A DNA stretch of 64,000 nt from Chloroflexota bacterium. GTDB taxonomy: Bacteria > Chloroflexota > Anaerolineae > 4572-78 > J111. The position numbers and the translations under genes were made by a program. The notes beneath the pieces are model-generated. The model was not told where the DNA came from and ran no database searches. It saw only the letters and a program-made list of their open reading frames with translations. Below are positions 15,850 through 24,416 of this stretch, in pieces. The stretch is taken from NCBI GenBank assembly GCA_016860845.1, contig BOKF01000003.1:248001-312000 (forward strand), given 5' to 3'. How positions within the stretch are numbered: position 1 is the stretch's first letter; each line of letters opens with the position of its first letter.

Positions 15850-16416
15850 CTACTGACCCTCGCTTTGGGCCAGCAAGTCGGCCACCTGGCTGTCAATAAA
15901 CGCCTCGGCCATCGGCCCGCCAACGGTAATGTTGCGAATAACCCCTTGCCTGTCTACAAAAAAGGTGGAGGGCAGCCCATTGACTCGGTAGCGGGCGAAG
16001 ACAGTCCCTTCCTGGTCTATCAAGATAGGAAAGGTCAGCCCTATCTGTCCGGCAAAATCCGCCACCTGGGCCTCGCTCTCTTGCAAATTTACCGCCAGCA
16101 CGGTGAAGTTCTGACCCCGATATTTGTCGTACACTTGCTGGATGGCCGGCATTTCGGCCCGGCAGGGCGGACACCAGGTCGCCCAGAAGTTGACCAGCAC
16201 GGCCTGGCCCTGCAAATCTGAGAGCCGGATCGTCTCGCCCTTCAGGGTCTTGAGCGAAAAATCGGGCGCGGGGGAATCAACCTGGGGTGAAGGCGCTCGC
16301 TGGCTACGGGCCGCTGCCACGTCCGGCGGTACCCGACTGAACGCAATCCAGATAAGGCCCAATATGAATAACAGGGCCAGCAAGCCATGCCACGTTGCTT
16401 TGCGATCCCAATTCAT
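15850..16416 (-). CDS. TlpA/ResA-type membrane-anchored thioredoxin
   Basis: 188 residues: one N-terminal membrane helix (about 10-28), then a TlpA-like redoxin with DFSLKTLKGETIRLSDLQGQ, the active site NFWATWCPPCRAEMP and the cis-Pro region VNGLPSTFFVD. Such proteins reduce disulfides outside the membrane, typically of apocytochromes or copper-site proteins. Three bases separate it from the L,D-transpeptidase and two from lgt. Confidence 0.92.
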   Translation of the reverse strand: MNWDRKATWHGLLALLFILGLIWIAFSRVPPDVAAARSQRAPSPQVDSPAPDFSLKTLKGETIRLSDLQGQAVLVNFWATWCPPCRAEMPAIQQVYDKYRGQNFTVLAVNLQESEAQVADFAGQIGLTFPILIDQEGTVFARYRVNGLPSTFFVDRQGVIRNITVGGPMAEAFIDSQVADLLAQSEGQ

Positions 16417-16419
16417 AAG

Positions 16420-17811
16420 CTACGGCCTGATAGATACCGGCGTTCCCAAATCGGCCCAATCATACAAGGTCCTGGCATCCTCCAGACTCAAGATGATACA
16501 ACCGTAGGAAACGCGCTGCCCCAGGTAGCCATCCCAGAGAGTGTACCCGGTATCACGCACAGTAGGCAGGGCGTGAAAACCGTTTTCCAGCGGCCCAGCC
16601 CAGTAAATGCCCAGCCAGTAGGGCATATCCAGGTTCCAGGTGCTGGCGTAAGCCATCGGGATCTTGCTTTGGACTTCAAACTCACCGATAGCCGTATCGC
16701 TCCCTGGCTCTCCGGTGGACACAATAAATTCGTGGATAAGCTCATTGTTCTCGTAAACGTAGGCGCGCTGGTCTGAAATATCAACGACAATTCGTTTCTT
16801 TATAACAGGTTCAGGGCTTGGAACCAGTGGGAGAGGATTAAGCTTTAAGGAGACCGCTTTGGCTTTCAAGTTAGCCCCCGGTACATCCGGTAAAATTTTA
16901 ATCGCTTGCTGGTATGACCCTAAGGCCGATGCCAACTGCCCGCTGGATTCCTGGAAGACGCCCAGATTGTAGTAGGCGCTGTATAGAATTTCATCTACGT
17001 ATAAATAAGTCGGGTTTTGCCGATAAACCTGTTCAAATTCGGCAACCGCCTCTGCCCATTCAGCTTTTTGATAATGTTCAATGCCGGCCACGAATCGTTT
17101 GGCGAGTTGGCCTTCCTGTGTGGCGGCGTCAAAGTCCGGCTTAACGCTTAAAGCCCGTTCAAATGATTGCCGCGCCTGTTCAAGGCGGTTGGCCTCGCGC
17201 CAATCAAGTCCCTGCTGGTAATAAAGCTCGGCCAGTTGGGTGGCGATTTGCGGGTTATCTGGAGCCAGAGCTAACATCTTTTCCAGGCCATCCATCATGG
17301 CCAGGCGATTGCCGGCCGCGCTGGCCTGATCTACCGCATGTCGTAATTGGGCCAGTTTTTGCGCAGGAGTTTGGGTCGGTGTAGCCACAATTGCTGTCAT
17401 CAACTGGGTGGCCGTCTCCTCTGAAAAGTTAAAAGCGGCAATGAGCAGTCCCAATCCGAGTACCAAACCAACCGAGGCTATACTCGTGGCCAATTTGAGG
17501 GAAAAAGCTTTCCGCCTGGATGTCACTTGTTCAGGCGACTTTGGTTCAACCGGCCAGGTACACTTTACCCAGACTTGCGCTTTTTCCAGTTGAGGGTGAG
17601 TGGGATTCAAGGCCTGAACTCGCTCAAGGGCCTGGTAAGCCTCTTGAGCATTTTCAGCCAGGCCAGCCTGGAAGAGCCAACCAACCTCATGGGTAGGATC
17701 TAACATGGTGGCCCGCCGCACTTGTTTCCTGGCAGCTACCTTGTCGCCGGCGCGCGCTAAAGCCAGCGCCTCTTGGAGCAAGATTTTGGTTGCTGCTTGT
17801 GAATCAGTCAT
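16420..17811 (-). CDS. TPR protein with C-terminal L,D-transpeptidase (YkuD) domain
   Basis: 463 residues. Cytoplasmic helix-rich start (about 1-85), a membrane helix (about 90-112), then several TPR-like repeats (to about 320) and a YkuD domain from about 335. The catalytic core reads VSYGCIILSLEDA with the Cys nucleophile; the usual SHGC is SYGC here. An upstream His is in NGFHALP. L,D-transpeptidases make 3-3 cross-links in peptidoglycan or attach proteins. The TPR part would recruit partners. Confidence 0.88.
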   Translation of the reverse strand: MTDSQAATKILLQEALALARAGDKVAARKQVRRATMLDPTHEVGWLFQAGLAENAQEAYQALERVQALNPTHPQLEKAQVWVKCTWPVEPKSPEQVTSRRKAFSLKLATSIASVGLVLGLGLLIAAFNFSEETATQLMTAIVATPTQTPAQKLAQLRHAVDQASAAGNRLAMMDGLEKMLALAPDNPQIATQLAELYYQQGLDWREANRLEQARQSFERALSVKPDFDAATQEGQLAKRFVAGIEHYQKAEWAEAVAEFEQVYRQNPTYLYVDEILYSAYYNLGVFQESSGQLASALGSYQQAIKILPDVPGANLKAKAVSLKLNPLPLVPSPEPVIKKRIVVDISDQRAYVYENNELIHEFIVSTGEPGSDTAIGEFEVQSKIPMAYASTWNLDMPYWLGIYWAGPLENGFHALPTVRDTGYTLWDGYLGQRVSYGCIILSLEDARTLYDWADLGTPVSIRP

Positions 17812-17837
17812 ACCCCCCCATCAAGTCCAGAGTCTGG

Positions 17838-19358
17838 CTATTCCGCCGGCTCCCCTACGCCGCCAGTACAGGGCGCGCCCGGCTCAGGGGTAAAGGAGCC
17901 ATTCTGGTAACGGCTCAAAAATTGGGGCAGCCGCTCATCAGCGGCATCGTCAAGTTGGAGTTGTGCCTGCCATGCCGTAGCCACAATAGGTGCTTCCAGC
18001 CCAGACTGGGGCGCCAGCAGGATTAATGGTTCGCCGCGAGTTTGCCGCTCCTGCCGAACTAGCTTACTCAGCAACTCGATCTGGTCAGTCGGTAGATCAG
18101 GCTGATAAGCAATCCACACCGCTCCGTGTTCCAACGAGTGAACAACAGGTTCTAGCTGGAGCGGCTCGTCGTAGGTACCGCAGTTTTGCCAGGTATCGCT
18201 GTGTTTACCACCGGGCGGCACAACTTGCGGGTAATCAATTTTACCGGGTTGATGCTCTTTGCTCGGATTGGGAAAGAAAACGACGCCTTCAATATCTTCA
18301 TCAGGGTCGGCCGAAGTCTGGTCAGGGGGCGTTGACGTGGGCGGCGTTGAGGCGGCTGGCGTTGCCGTAACAGGCGCCGGAGCGGTAGGCGTCGGATTGA
18401 CCGGTACTGGCTGGTTGCCCAGTTGACCCTCAATGGTCTGTTGGAAAAGCTCGTAAGGCTGCGCCCCGGTCATAGCCACCCCGTTGATTAAAAAAGAGGG
18501 CGTGCCGCGAAAGCCCAACGCCTGCACCGAGAGCGACTGTTGGGTAACCGGCGCCGTGTAGCGGCCCGAATTCAGACATTCTTTGAAAGCCGTCGTGTCT
18601 GCGCCGACCTGCCCGGCCAGTTCGGTTAGCCGGTTATCGTCTAGTGTGCTGCGAATTGAAGTCTGGTCAGCAAAGATAGCGTCGTGATAGACCCAGAACA
18701 GACCTTGCTCGGCGGCGCACTCGCTGGCTTCGGCCGCGCGGTTCGACTCTGGCCCCAGAATGGCGAAATGTTTGTAAACAAAGCGCACTTTGCCCGTTTT
18801 AATGTACTCTGCCCGAATCCGAGGCAACGTCTCGGCAGCGAAACGCCCGCAGTAAGGACACTTAAAGTCGCTGAACTCGATCATCGTCACCGGCGCATCG
18901 GGGCTGCCCTCAAAGTGGCGGGCGTCGGCGAGAACGAGCTCCATGATGGTTGGGGTTGGCGGGGCGTTTGGGTTGGCCGCAGCGCTGGTTGTCGGAGAGG
19001 CATTGGTCTGGGCAGGCGCTGGCGTTGACAGTTGATTAGCCGATGCACCTGCTGGCTGGCTGTTGGGGTCGGGAGTAGCGGTGACGACCACCTGAATCGG
19101 CGCGTTTTGTGAGGTTTGGGCCTGGCTAAACAGGTAGCCGATAACCACGCCTACGATCAGCGTGGCGAACAGGGCCAGTCCCCCATAAAGAGGGCTGATC
19201 CCGGCACCCTTGCGCTGGGCCGTTTCTCTATTTTGAGCCGGTTCATTGGTTAGAACAGGCTGATTGTCTTGAGCCAATTCATTGTTTTGAGCAAGTTTGT
19301 CATTACCTTGAGGCGGTTCATTGTTTTGAGCCGGCCCATTATCTAATATGGCTGTCAT
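17838..19358 (-). CDS. DsbA-like thioredoxin fused to DUF3105
   Basis: 506 residues. An Asn/Gln-rich repetitive N-terminus (AQNNEPPQ, AQNNELAQ and so on, about 1-50), a membrane helix (about 55-78), a DsbA/DSBA-like thioredoxin domain with FSDFKCPYCGRFAAE (CPYC site) and a cis-Pro region FRGTPSFLIN, a Pro/Thr linker, and a complete DUF3105 domain from about 350 (DIEGVVFFPN to GAPCTGG). DUF3105 is an extracytoplasmic domain of unknown function with a conserved HSLEHGAVWI; free-standing homologs are at 30703 and 33009. The fusion directly links DUF3105 to thiol-disulfide exchange. Confidence 0.92.
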   Translation of the reverse strand: MTAILDNGPAQNNEPPQGNDKLAQNNELAQDNQPVLTNEPAQNRETAQRKGAGISPLYGGLALFATLIVGVVIGYLFSQAQTSQNAPIQVVVTATPDPNSQPAGASANQLSTPAPAQTNASPTTSAAANPNAPPTPTIMELVLADARHFEGSPDAPVTMIEFSDFKCPYCGRFAAETLPRIRAEYIKTGKVRFVYKHFAILGPESNRAAEASECAAEQGLFWVYHDAIFADQTSIRSTLDDNRLTELAGQVGADTTAFKECLNSGRYTAPVTQQSLSVQALGFRGTPSFLINGVAMTGAQPYELFQQTIEGQLGNQPVPVNPTPTAPAPVTATPAASTPPTSTPPDQTSADPDEDIEGVVFFPNPSKEHQPGKIDYPQVVPPGGKHSDTWQNCGTYDEPLQLEPVVHSLEHGAVWIAYQPDLPTDQIELLSKLVRQERQTRGEPLILLAPQSGLEAPIVATAWQAQLQLDDAADERLPQFLSRYQNGSFTPEPGAPCTGGVGEPAE

Positions 19359-19382
19359 TTTTCTTCCTTCTTGGATTTTTTT

Positions 19383-19865
19383 CTACAAGGCAGGTTTAAC
19401 CGGAATGGTAAAAGTGGCCTCATCTGACACGCCCTGGTTCTCTACCCGCACTTTTATCCACCAATCACCTGTACGGGTGAAGCGCAGCGGGCCGTGAAAC
19501 ATCTCCATCCCCATTTCCTGGGTTTCGCCCTGAAACACCTCATCGCCGTCCACCGGGCCATACATGTAGGTGACTCGATCTACCATAGCCATTTGACCCC
19601 CAGCGGCTTGCAGGCGGAGGGTCATCTGCACCGTCCCCGTAGTCAGAGCGGGGAAGGGGTCGGTGCTCAAGCGTACTGTTATAATGCCGTAGGGCGGGAT
19701 ATTAACGCCGGCCTGGCGGGTGGGTGATTGCTGAAGCTGCTGCCAAAAGACCCAGCCGGTGATAATGATAATCACCGGAATGACCAGTAGGGTCAGTTTA
19801 GCCGCCGGGCTCAAACCTTTGCGGGGTCGAGCGGTGGGTAAGGCTGGGTTGGATCGTTCGGCCAT
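19383..19865 (-). CDS. YtkA/FixH-like membrane-anchored protein
   Basis: 160 residues: basic N-terminus, one membrane helix (about 23-42), and an extracytoplasmic beta-sandwich with VQMTLRLQAAGG and PLRFTRTGDWWIKVRVE, as in YtkA/FixH-like proteins. The middle is Met-rich (EMGMEMFHG). YtkA-like domains occur with copper-handling and cytochrome oxidase assembly genes. It lies between the sortase and the DsbA-DUF3105 fusion in one operon. A YtkA-like lipoprotein is at 39320. Confidence 0.75.
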   Translation of the reverse strand: MAERSNPALPTARPRKGLSPAAKLTLLVIPVIIIITGWVFWQQLQQSPTRQAGVNIPPYGIITVRLSTDPFPALTTGTVQMTLRLQAAGGQMAMVDRVTYMYGPVDGDEVFQGETQEMGMEMFHGPLRFTRTGDWWIKVRVENQGVSDEATFTIPVKPAL

Positions 19866-19911
19866 AGCTTAATTCCCCTCCTGTACAAGCCAATCCCTCT
19901 TGATTTGAATG

Positions 19912-20787
19912 TCACCCTACCAACTCGCCGAATAAAACGATCCGGTGGCTGTCAATTAAGTACGGATAGCAAGAGATGAGGGTCACAGTTGGCCCGGTGG
20001 TAGGCAGCATCACTTCTACCTGCTCCGGGCGAATAATCCGCCGCTCGGTGATCCAGTAGCGAAAGGCTTCTTCCCCCGCGTAGACCGTGATAACTTCGCC
20101 GAGCGGAACATCGGGTAGGTAGCGAAATATTTCACCATAGATGTCATTATGGGCGGCCAGGACCATATTCCCTCGCTGGCCAGGGTTAGCCGTACCCGGA
20201 TGATGTCCCACCCGGTACTTGAGCGACTCCCAATCCGTGCCCTCACCCACAGGCGCATCAACCTTGATCGTGGGGATGACAATACGGGTGGCGGGTTGGA
20301 CCACCGGCTCAGTCAGGAAGACAGTCGGAGCAGTCAGGCCGGGCTGAAGCCAACGCTGCAAATGGGCCGGGGTTTCGAGCGATTGCTGCTGGGCTTCTAT
20401 GCCGCTGCTGGCCGTCTGCCGGCTCGATGGTGGGCGGCGCCAACCGATAGGCGGCAGGGTGGGCGTCTCGGCGGTTTCGGCCGGTGAGGCCGCCAACACC
20501 TGCACGCCGACCATCGTCACCCCTTCCAGGGGCAGCTTTTGCCGCAGGGCCAGCCGGCCGCGAGCCGAGATGCCGGTCAGCAGGAGTAAAACGGCGATGA
20601 CCAAAATCTCCGCCAGCAGCAGCATTTTTTCCCATCTTTTACGCCTGGGTTGGACGGCTGATGGCTGCCTGGGGACAGTTGAAGTTGGATGACCCCCCAG
20701 CAAAGGGCGCTTCACTCTGGCCCGGCGCTGCTGGATGAGTTCTTCTAGCTCTTCAAGGCTTAAATTGTCAACCGACTTGGGCCACAT
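19912..20787 (-). CDS. Class D/E-type sortase
   Basis: 291 residues: cytoplasmic N-terminus, membrane helix about 54-72, spacer, then the sortase barrel. The catalytic triad is visible: His213 in VLAAHNDIYGE, Cys273 in TVTLISCYPY and Arg282 in DSHRIVLFGE. Sortases join sorting-signal proteins to the wall or form pili. No obvious LPxTG substrate lies in the window. It is the first gene of the minus-strand operon running to 13842 and has a regulated promoter. A second sortase is at 31878. Confidence 0.92.
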   Translation of the reverse strand: MWPKSVDNLSLEELEELIQQRRARVKRPLLGGHPTSTVPRQPSAVQPRRKRWEKMLLLAEILVIAVLLLLTGISARGRLALRQKLPLEGVTMVGVQVLAASPAETAETPTLPPIGWRRPPSSRQTASSGIEAQQQSLETPAHLQRWLQPGLTAPTVFLTEPVVQPATRIVIPTIKVDAPVGEGTDWESLKYRVGHHPGTANPGQRGNMVLAAHNDIYGEIFRYLPDVPLGEVITVYAGEEAFRYWITERRIIRPEQVEVMLPTTGPTVTLISCYPYLIDSHRIVLFGELVG

Positions 20788-20813
20788 TGTTCAAGGGCCT
20801 GGCTCCAGTTGTT

Positions 20814-20865
20814 TCTTACATAACGTAAGATGCACAAATTGTAACTATTTTCGGTATTCTGTCAA
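20814..20865 (-). promoter_or_regulatory. Promoter and BlaI-type operator of the sortase operon
   Basis: On the minus strand TTGACA (20860-20865), 16-base spacer, TACAAT (20838-20843). Seven bases downstream lies TCTTACGTTATGTAAGA (20814-20830, minus-strand reading), six-base arms TCTTAC/GTAAGA, where a repressor would block the polymerase just after start. Confidence 0.75.
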
Positions 20866-20886
20866 GCCGAGGGCGTGTATCTTCTC

Positions 20887-20984
20887 AATTGTGAATTGTG
20901 AATAATGAATAGTGAATTGTGAACAGTTCAAAAGAAAGCCGTTTTTTCATTCACAATTCACGATTGACAATTCACAATTCACAA
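20887..20984. repeat. Palindrome of ATTGTGA heptamers
   Basis: The left arm (20887-20923) is a run of ATTGTGA, ATTGTGA, ATAATGA, ATAGTGA, ATTGTGA; the right arm (20948-20984) is the inverted equivalent (TTCACAATTCACGATTGACA and on). It lies between the sortase operon promoter and the end of the foldase gene, a likely long hairpin. Confidence 0.75.
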
Positions 20985-20996
20985 ATTAATTGGTTT

Positions 20997-23093
20997 TTAG
21001 GGCGCTTGAGAGGAAGTAGCAGCGAACAAATCGCGCAGCGTCTCCTCATAAACCACCAGTTGAGCCTGCTCGATTAACTTCTGGGAAAGCTGCTCGGCCA
21101 GCGCGTCGTGCTTCTGATGGGTCAACTCATCGCGGATGAGCGGCTCAGCTTCCTCAAAGGTGAGCGGCTGGGGCTGGCGTTTCTCTCGCACCTGGATGAT
21201 GTATAGACTGCCCTGGTATTCAAAAGGCGGAGTAATGCTCCCCTCCGGCAGATACAAAAATTGGGCGTGGAAGGGGTGCTCGGCCAACTCAGAGATTAAA
21301 TCATAACTCTCACCGACCCAGCCGGGCCGTTCACCACCCTTTGCGGCCGTTTCGGGATCCTCTGAATACTCACGGGCCACCTCGGCAAAATCCAACCCCT
21401 GGCCGCCGCCTAACAGTCCGGGTGGGGCGACCTTCTGATAGGCTTCGTCGGCTTTGGCCTGGGCCCGCTGCCGGTCATCTTCCGTTTGGCCCAGGCCGAT
21501 GCGGATGTAGCTGATGCGGGCCTGGGGTGGGCTAACCATGGCTTCCTGGTGCTGGTCGTAGTAGGCCCGCGCCTCTTCATCAGTCACTTCTTCAATTTTG
21601 TCCTCTACCTCTTCTTGGTGCAGCATTTGCCGCAGCACGAGCAGCCGGTTCTCTTCGATCTCGGCTTCATTTTCGGTCGGGAGCACTTTATTGCTGGCGT
21701 CTTCGGTCAATAAGAGCCGTTCAACCAGTTGATCGGCCAGGCGGCGCAACCCAGCGGCGTCGCTGAATTGGACCCGTATCTCCGGGGGTAATTCCTGGTA
21801 CTCGTGATAGAACTCGCCCGCCGTAATCCGGCGGCCATTGAGGGTGAGCAGGGTCCGTTCCCCTACCTGCTCAAACCACTTTGCCTGTGCTTCGGCCTGC
21901 ACGACGGCCACAACCTGGGGACGGACTGTTTCAAAGGATAGTACATGCTCCGGCTCCCGGCTTTTCAGCCGAACGAGGTAGAAAAAGTCGCCCGCTCGGA
22001 AGACCTCGCTGATTTCAGCTTCACCTAAGCCCGAAACCACCTCATCGTAGGGAGCGGGGCGAGTCCCAACCGGGACAGTGATGCCCCCTTCGATATAAGG
22101 ATCAACCGAGATATCGCCGGCAACGCCGGCCCAATCCTCGCCGGTACGCAGGCGGGTCAAGGCTTCGTTAGCCTGGGTTTGGGCGGCGGCCTCGTCGCCG
22201 CTGGCCCGCACCCGAATTTCGTCCACGATGGCCGCCGCCGGCCGGGTAAATTGAACCAGGTTGTCCTGGTAATATTGCCGCAATTCTTCTTCGGTCGGCG
22301 TGGGGAGGTCGAGCAAGGCATAATCTACCGTCACCGAGGCGTTCTCCCGCAGCCGGGCCACGTAATCGGCCATGTAGCCGGCCTCTTTCTGGCTGACCAA
22401 AAGCTGGCGAATCTCCTCGCGCACTTCGTCGTAGCGCCGGCCGCTGTATTGAGCCAGGTTATTGTCGTAGTAGGCTCGCAGCTCGCTTTCCTCGATGGGC
22501 ATATTTTGATGGACCTGTCCATGCAGATCACTGACCGTAATCGCCTCGGTGATGTGTTTCATGGCCTCTTTAAAATCATCCATCTCGTCCATCTTTTGGT
22601 CAGCCGCCCACCGGCGCACCAACTCCTCTACCACCAGGTCATTGATGACGGCGATGTAACCTTGCAGCGTCCGCAGTTGGCCCAGGTTATCGGGGTCTAA
22701 CAGCTTGATGTGGGCCTCCACCTGCTCAACGGTGATCTGGCCACCGCTGAAGGTGGCCACGACATCAGGTGCAGGCGGGGCAGGGCCAGGTCGAAAGTAA
22801 GTCCACCAGAGGACCCCACCCAAACCAGCCACCAGCAGGAGAGGCATACCCCACTCCCGCCACAGGGAAGGTGAGGGCAACGCTTGATCCGGATTGGCGC
22901 CGGTTTCAACCGCTGGCGGTAGGGTAGCGATGGCCGGAACAGTCTCGACAGCGACTTCGGCCTCGGGCCGCGGGGGTAAGACAACGGCCGGGCCGGCAGC
23001 GTCGTCGATTGTTGGTGGGGAGGCTACTTTCCGGCCCGGTAGCCCCACCGCGCCGCGGATATCTTGCCAAATTTGTTTCCATACTTGCGTCAT
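20997..23093 (-). CDS. SurA/PpiC-like foldase with two parvulin domains
   Basis: 698 residues from ATG 23093. An earlier in-frame start at 23144 would run into the upstream gene and is not preferred. One membrane helix (about 78-95), a SurA_N-like helical region with FSGGQITVEQVEAHI, a first parvulin-type domain (about 280-385) and a second, better-kept one (ARISYIRIGLG to YIIQVREK). It should assist folding of exported proteins. It is the last gene of the SPFH operon, only 40 bases after the HflK-like gene. Confidence 0.85.
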   Translation of the reverse strand: MTQVWKQIWQDIRGAVGLPGRKVASPPTIDDAAGPAVVLPPRPEAEVAVETVPAIATLPPAVETGANPDQALPSPSLWREWGMPLLLVAGLGGVLWWTYFRPGPAPPAPDVVATFSGGQITVEQVEAHIKLLDPDNLGQLRTLQGYIAVINDLVVEELVRRWAADQKMDEMDDFKEAMKHITEAITVSDLHGQVHQNMPIEESELRAYYDNNLAQYSGRRYDEVREEIRQLLVSQKEAGYMADYVARLRENASVTVDYALLDLPTPTEEELRQYYQDNLVQFTRPAAAIVDEIRVRASGDEAAAQTQANEALTRLRTGEDWAGVAGDISVDPYIEGGITVPVGTRPAPYDEVVSGLGEAEISEVFRAGDFFYLVRLKSREPEHVLSFETVRPQVVAVVQAEAQAKWFEQVGERTLLTLNGRRITAGEFYHEYQELPPEIRVQFSDAAGLRRLADQLVERLLLTEDASNKVLPTENEAEIEENRLLVLRQMLHQEEVEDKIEEVTDEEARAYYDQHQEAMVSPPQARISYIRIGLGQTEDDRQRAQAKADEAYQKVAPPGLLGGGQGLDFAEVAREYSEDPETAAKGGERPGWVGESYDLISELAEHPFHAQFLYLPEGSITPPFEYQGSLYIIQVREKRQPQPLTFEEAEPLIRDELTHQKHDALAEQLSQKLIEQAQLVVYEETLRDLFAATSSQAP

Positions 23094-23133
23094 AGACTTA
23101 TCCTGCTTGTTACACTCAACGGCGATTGGGCGA

Positions 23134-24408
23134 CTATTGACCACCCTGGCTGCCGTCGCCCGGCGGTGAGGCCGGGGCAGGTGGATTGAGGCTCAGGCTG
23201 TCGCCCAAGCCGGAGGGAAAAGCCGGAGCCAGGGTTGGGTCTATCACCGGATTATTGCTGGAGCGGCCGTTGCCGTTTACCAGGCGCAGCGTCACCGGGC
23301 CATCCTGGCCGGGATTAACCACGTAAACACCCAGCCGGGGCAAAATTTGTTCCATCGTTTCCAGGTAGAGGCGGTAGAGGGTGATGTCTTGGCCGTAAAT
23401 CTGGCTGTTGGTCTTAAACTCGGCCAGCACCTGTTGAAACGCCTGGGCTGCCCCGTCAGCGCGGTTCACCGTTTCACTGCGATAGGCGTTGGCCTCGGCG
23501 AGGATGCGTTGGGCCTGGCCCCGGGCTTCGGGAATGAGGCTGTTAGCGTAGCCCTGCGCCTCATTGATGGCGCGTTCTCGGTCCTCGCGGGCGCTGGAAA
23601 CAGCCACAAAGGCGTCGGCTACCTCATCCGGCGGGAAAGCTTTCTGCAAGTTGACGTTGACCACCAGCAAGCCACTCTGGTAGCTGTCGAGGGTCGCCTG
23701 GATTTGGGCGCGGATGATCTCTTGCAGGCGCTGCCGGTCCGTGGTCAGGATATTGTCCACCGGCAGCCCGCCGGCCAGTTGGACGACCGCATCACGGGTC
23801 ACGTCGCGCATCAGTTGGTAGACCGGTTCATCAATGTTAAATAGGAAATCAACCGGTTGGTTGACCTGGTACTGCACCACCACCTCAAAGTCAACGATAT
23901 TCGTATCGCCGCTGAGCACCTGGAGCTTGGAGGGGGGTTCGGGATGGTCGTGGTCTTCTTCGGCTTCCAGCACGCCGACGACTTCGCGGCGCACCTGGCT
24001 GACGTTGACGATGTCTACCTGGTCAATCGGCCGAGGCAGGGCATAGTTTAGTCCTTCCGGGGCACGAGGCTGCACTACCGCCCCAAAACGCCGCACCACG
24101 CCGGCCTCGCCGGGTTTGACCACGTAAATTCCTGACAGCAAGTAGATTGCCACAGCCAGCCCCACTCCGCCCCACACCAGGCGGCGCAGCGGCAACCCGG
24201 CCAGGGCGGCTTTCAAATCATCGCTGGGGGCAGTGCCGTCGCCGCTCAGGGCCAGGCGGTACAACTGCCGGATACTGCGCAGCAGCCAGGCTAACCCGCC
24301 CCCCAGCAGACTTATCCACTGCAACGCGCCGGCCGTCTCATCCGAACCGGCGCCAGACGGCGATTGTCCTGCCGCCGGAGATCTTTGGTCTCGATGTTGG
24401 TCGTCCAT
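23134..24408 (-). CDS. HflK-like SPFH-domain membrane protein
   Basis: 424 residues. One membrane helix (about 75-95) followed by IYVVKPGEAGVVRRFGAVV, the start of an SPFH (band 7) domain, then a coiled, Ala/Glu-rich region (ARGQAQRILAEANAY) and a Pro/Gly-rich tail. HflK/HflC form large cages that modulate the membrane protease FtsH. The start is 8 bases after the HflC-like gene. No ftsH is in the window. Confidence 0.88.
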   Translation of the reverse strand: MDDQHRDQRSPAAGQSPSGAGSDETAGALQWISLLGGGLAWLLRSIRQLYRLALSGDGTAPSDDLKAALAGLPLRRLVWGGVGLAVAIYLLSGIYVVKPGEAGVVRRFGAVVQPRAPEGLNYALPRPIDQVDIVNVSQVRREVVGVLEAEEDHDHPEPPSKLQVLSGDTNIVDFEVVVQYQVNQPVDFLFNIDEPVYQLMRDVTRDAVVQLAGGLPVDNILTTDRQRLQEIIRAQIQATLDSYQSGLLVVNVNLQKAFPPDEVADAFVAVSSAREDRERAINEAQGYANSLIPEARGQAQRILAEANAYRSETVNRADGAAQAFQQVLAEFKTNSQIYGQDITLYRLYLETMEQILPRLGVYVVNPGQDGPVTLRLVNGNGRSSNNPVIDPTLAPAFPSGLGDSLSLNPPAPASPPGDGSQGGQ

Positions 24409-24416
24409 CTTTCCTC

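Noticed and set aside
20887..20984. CRISPR array
   Set aside because: The repeats are only seven bases long, contiguous, without spacers; no cas genes in the window.
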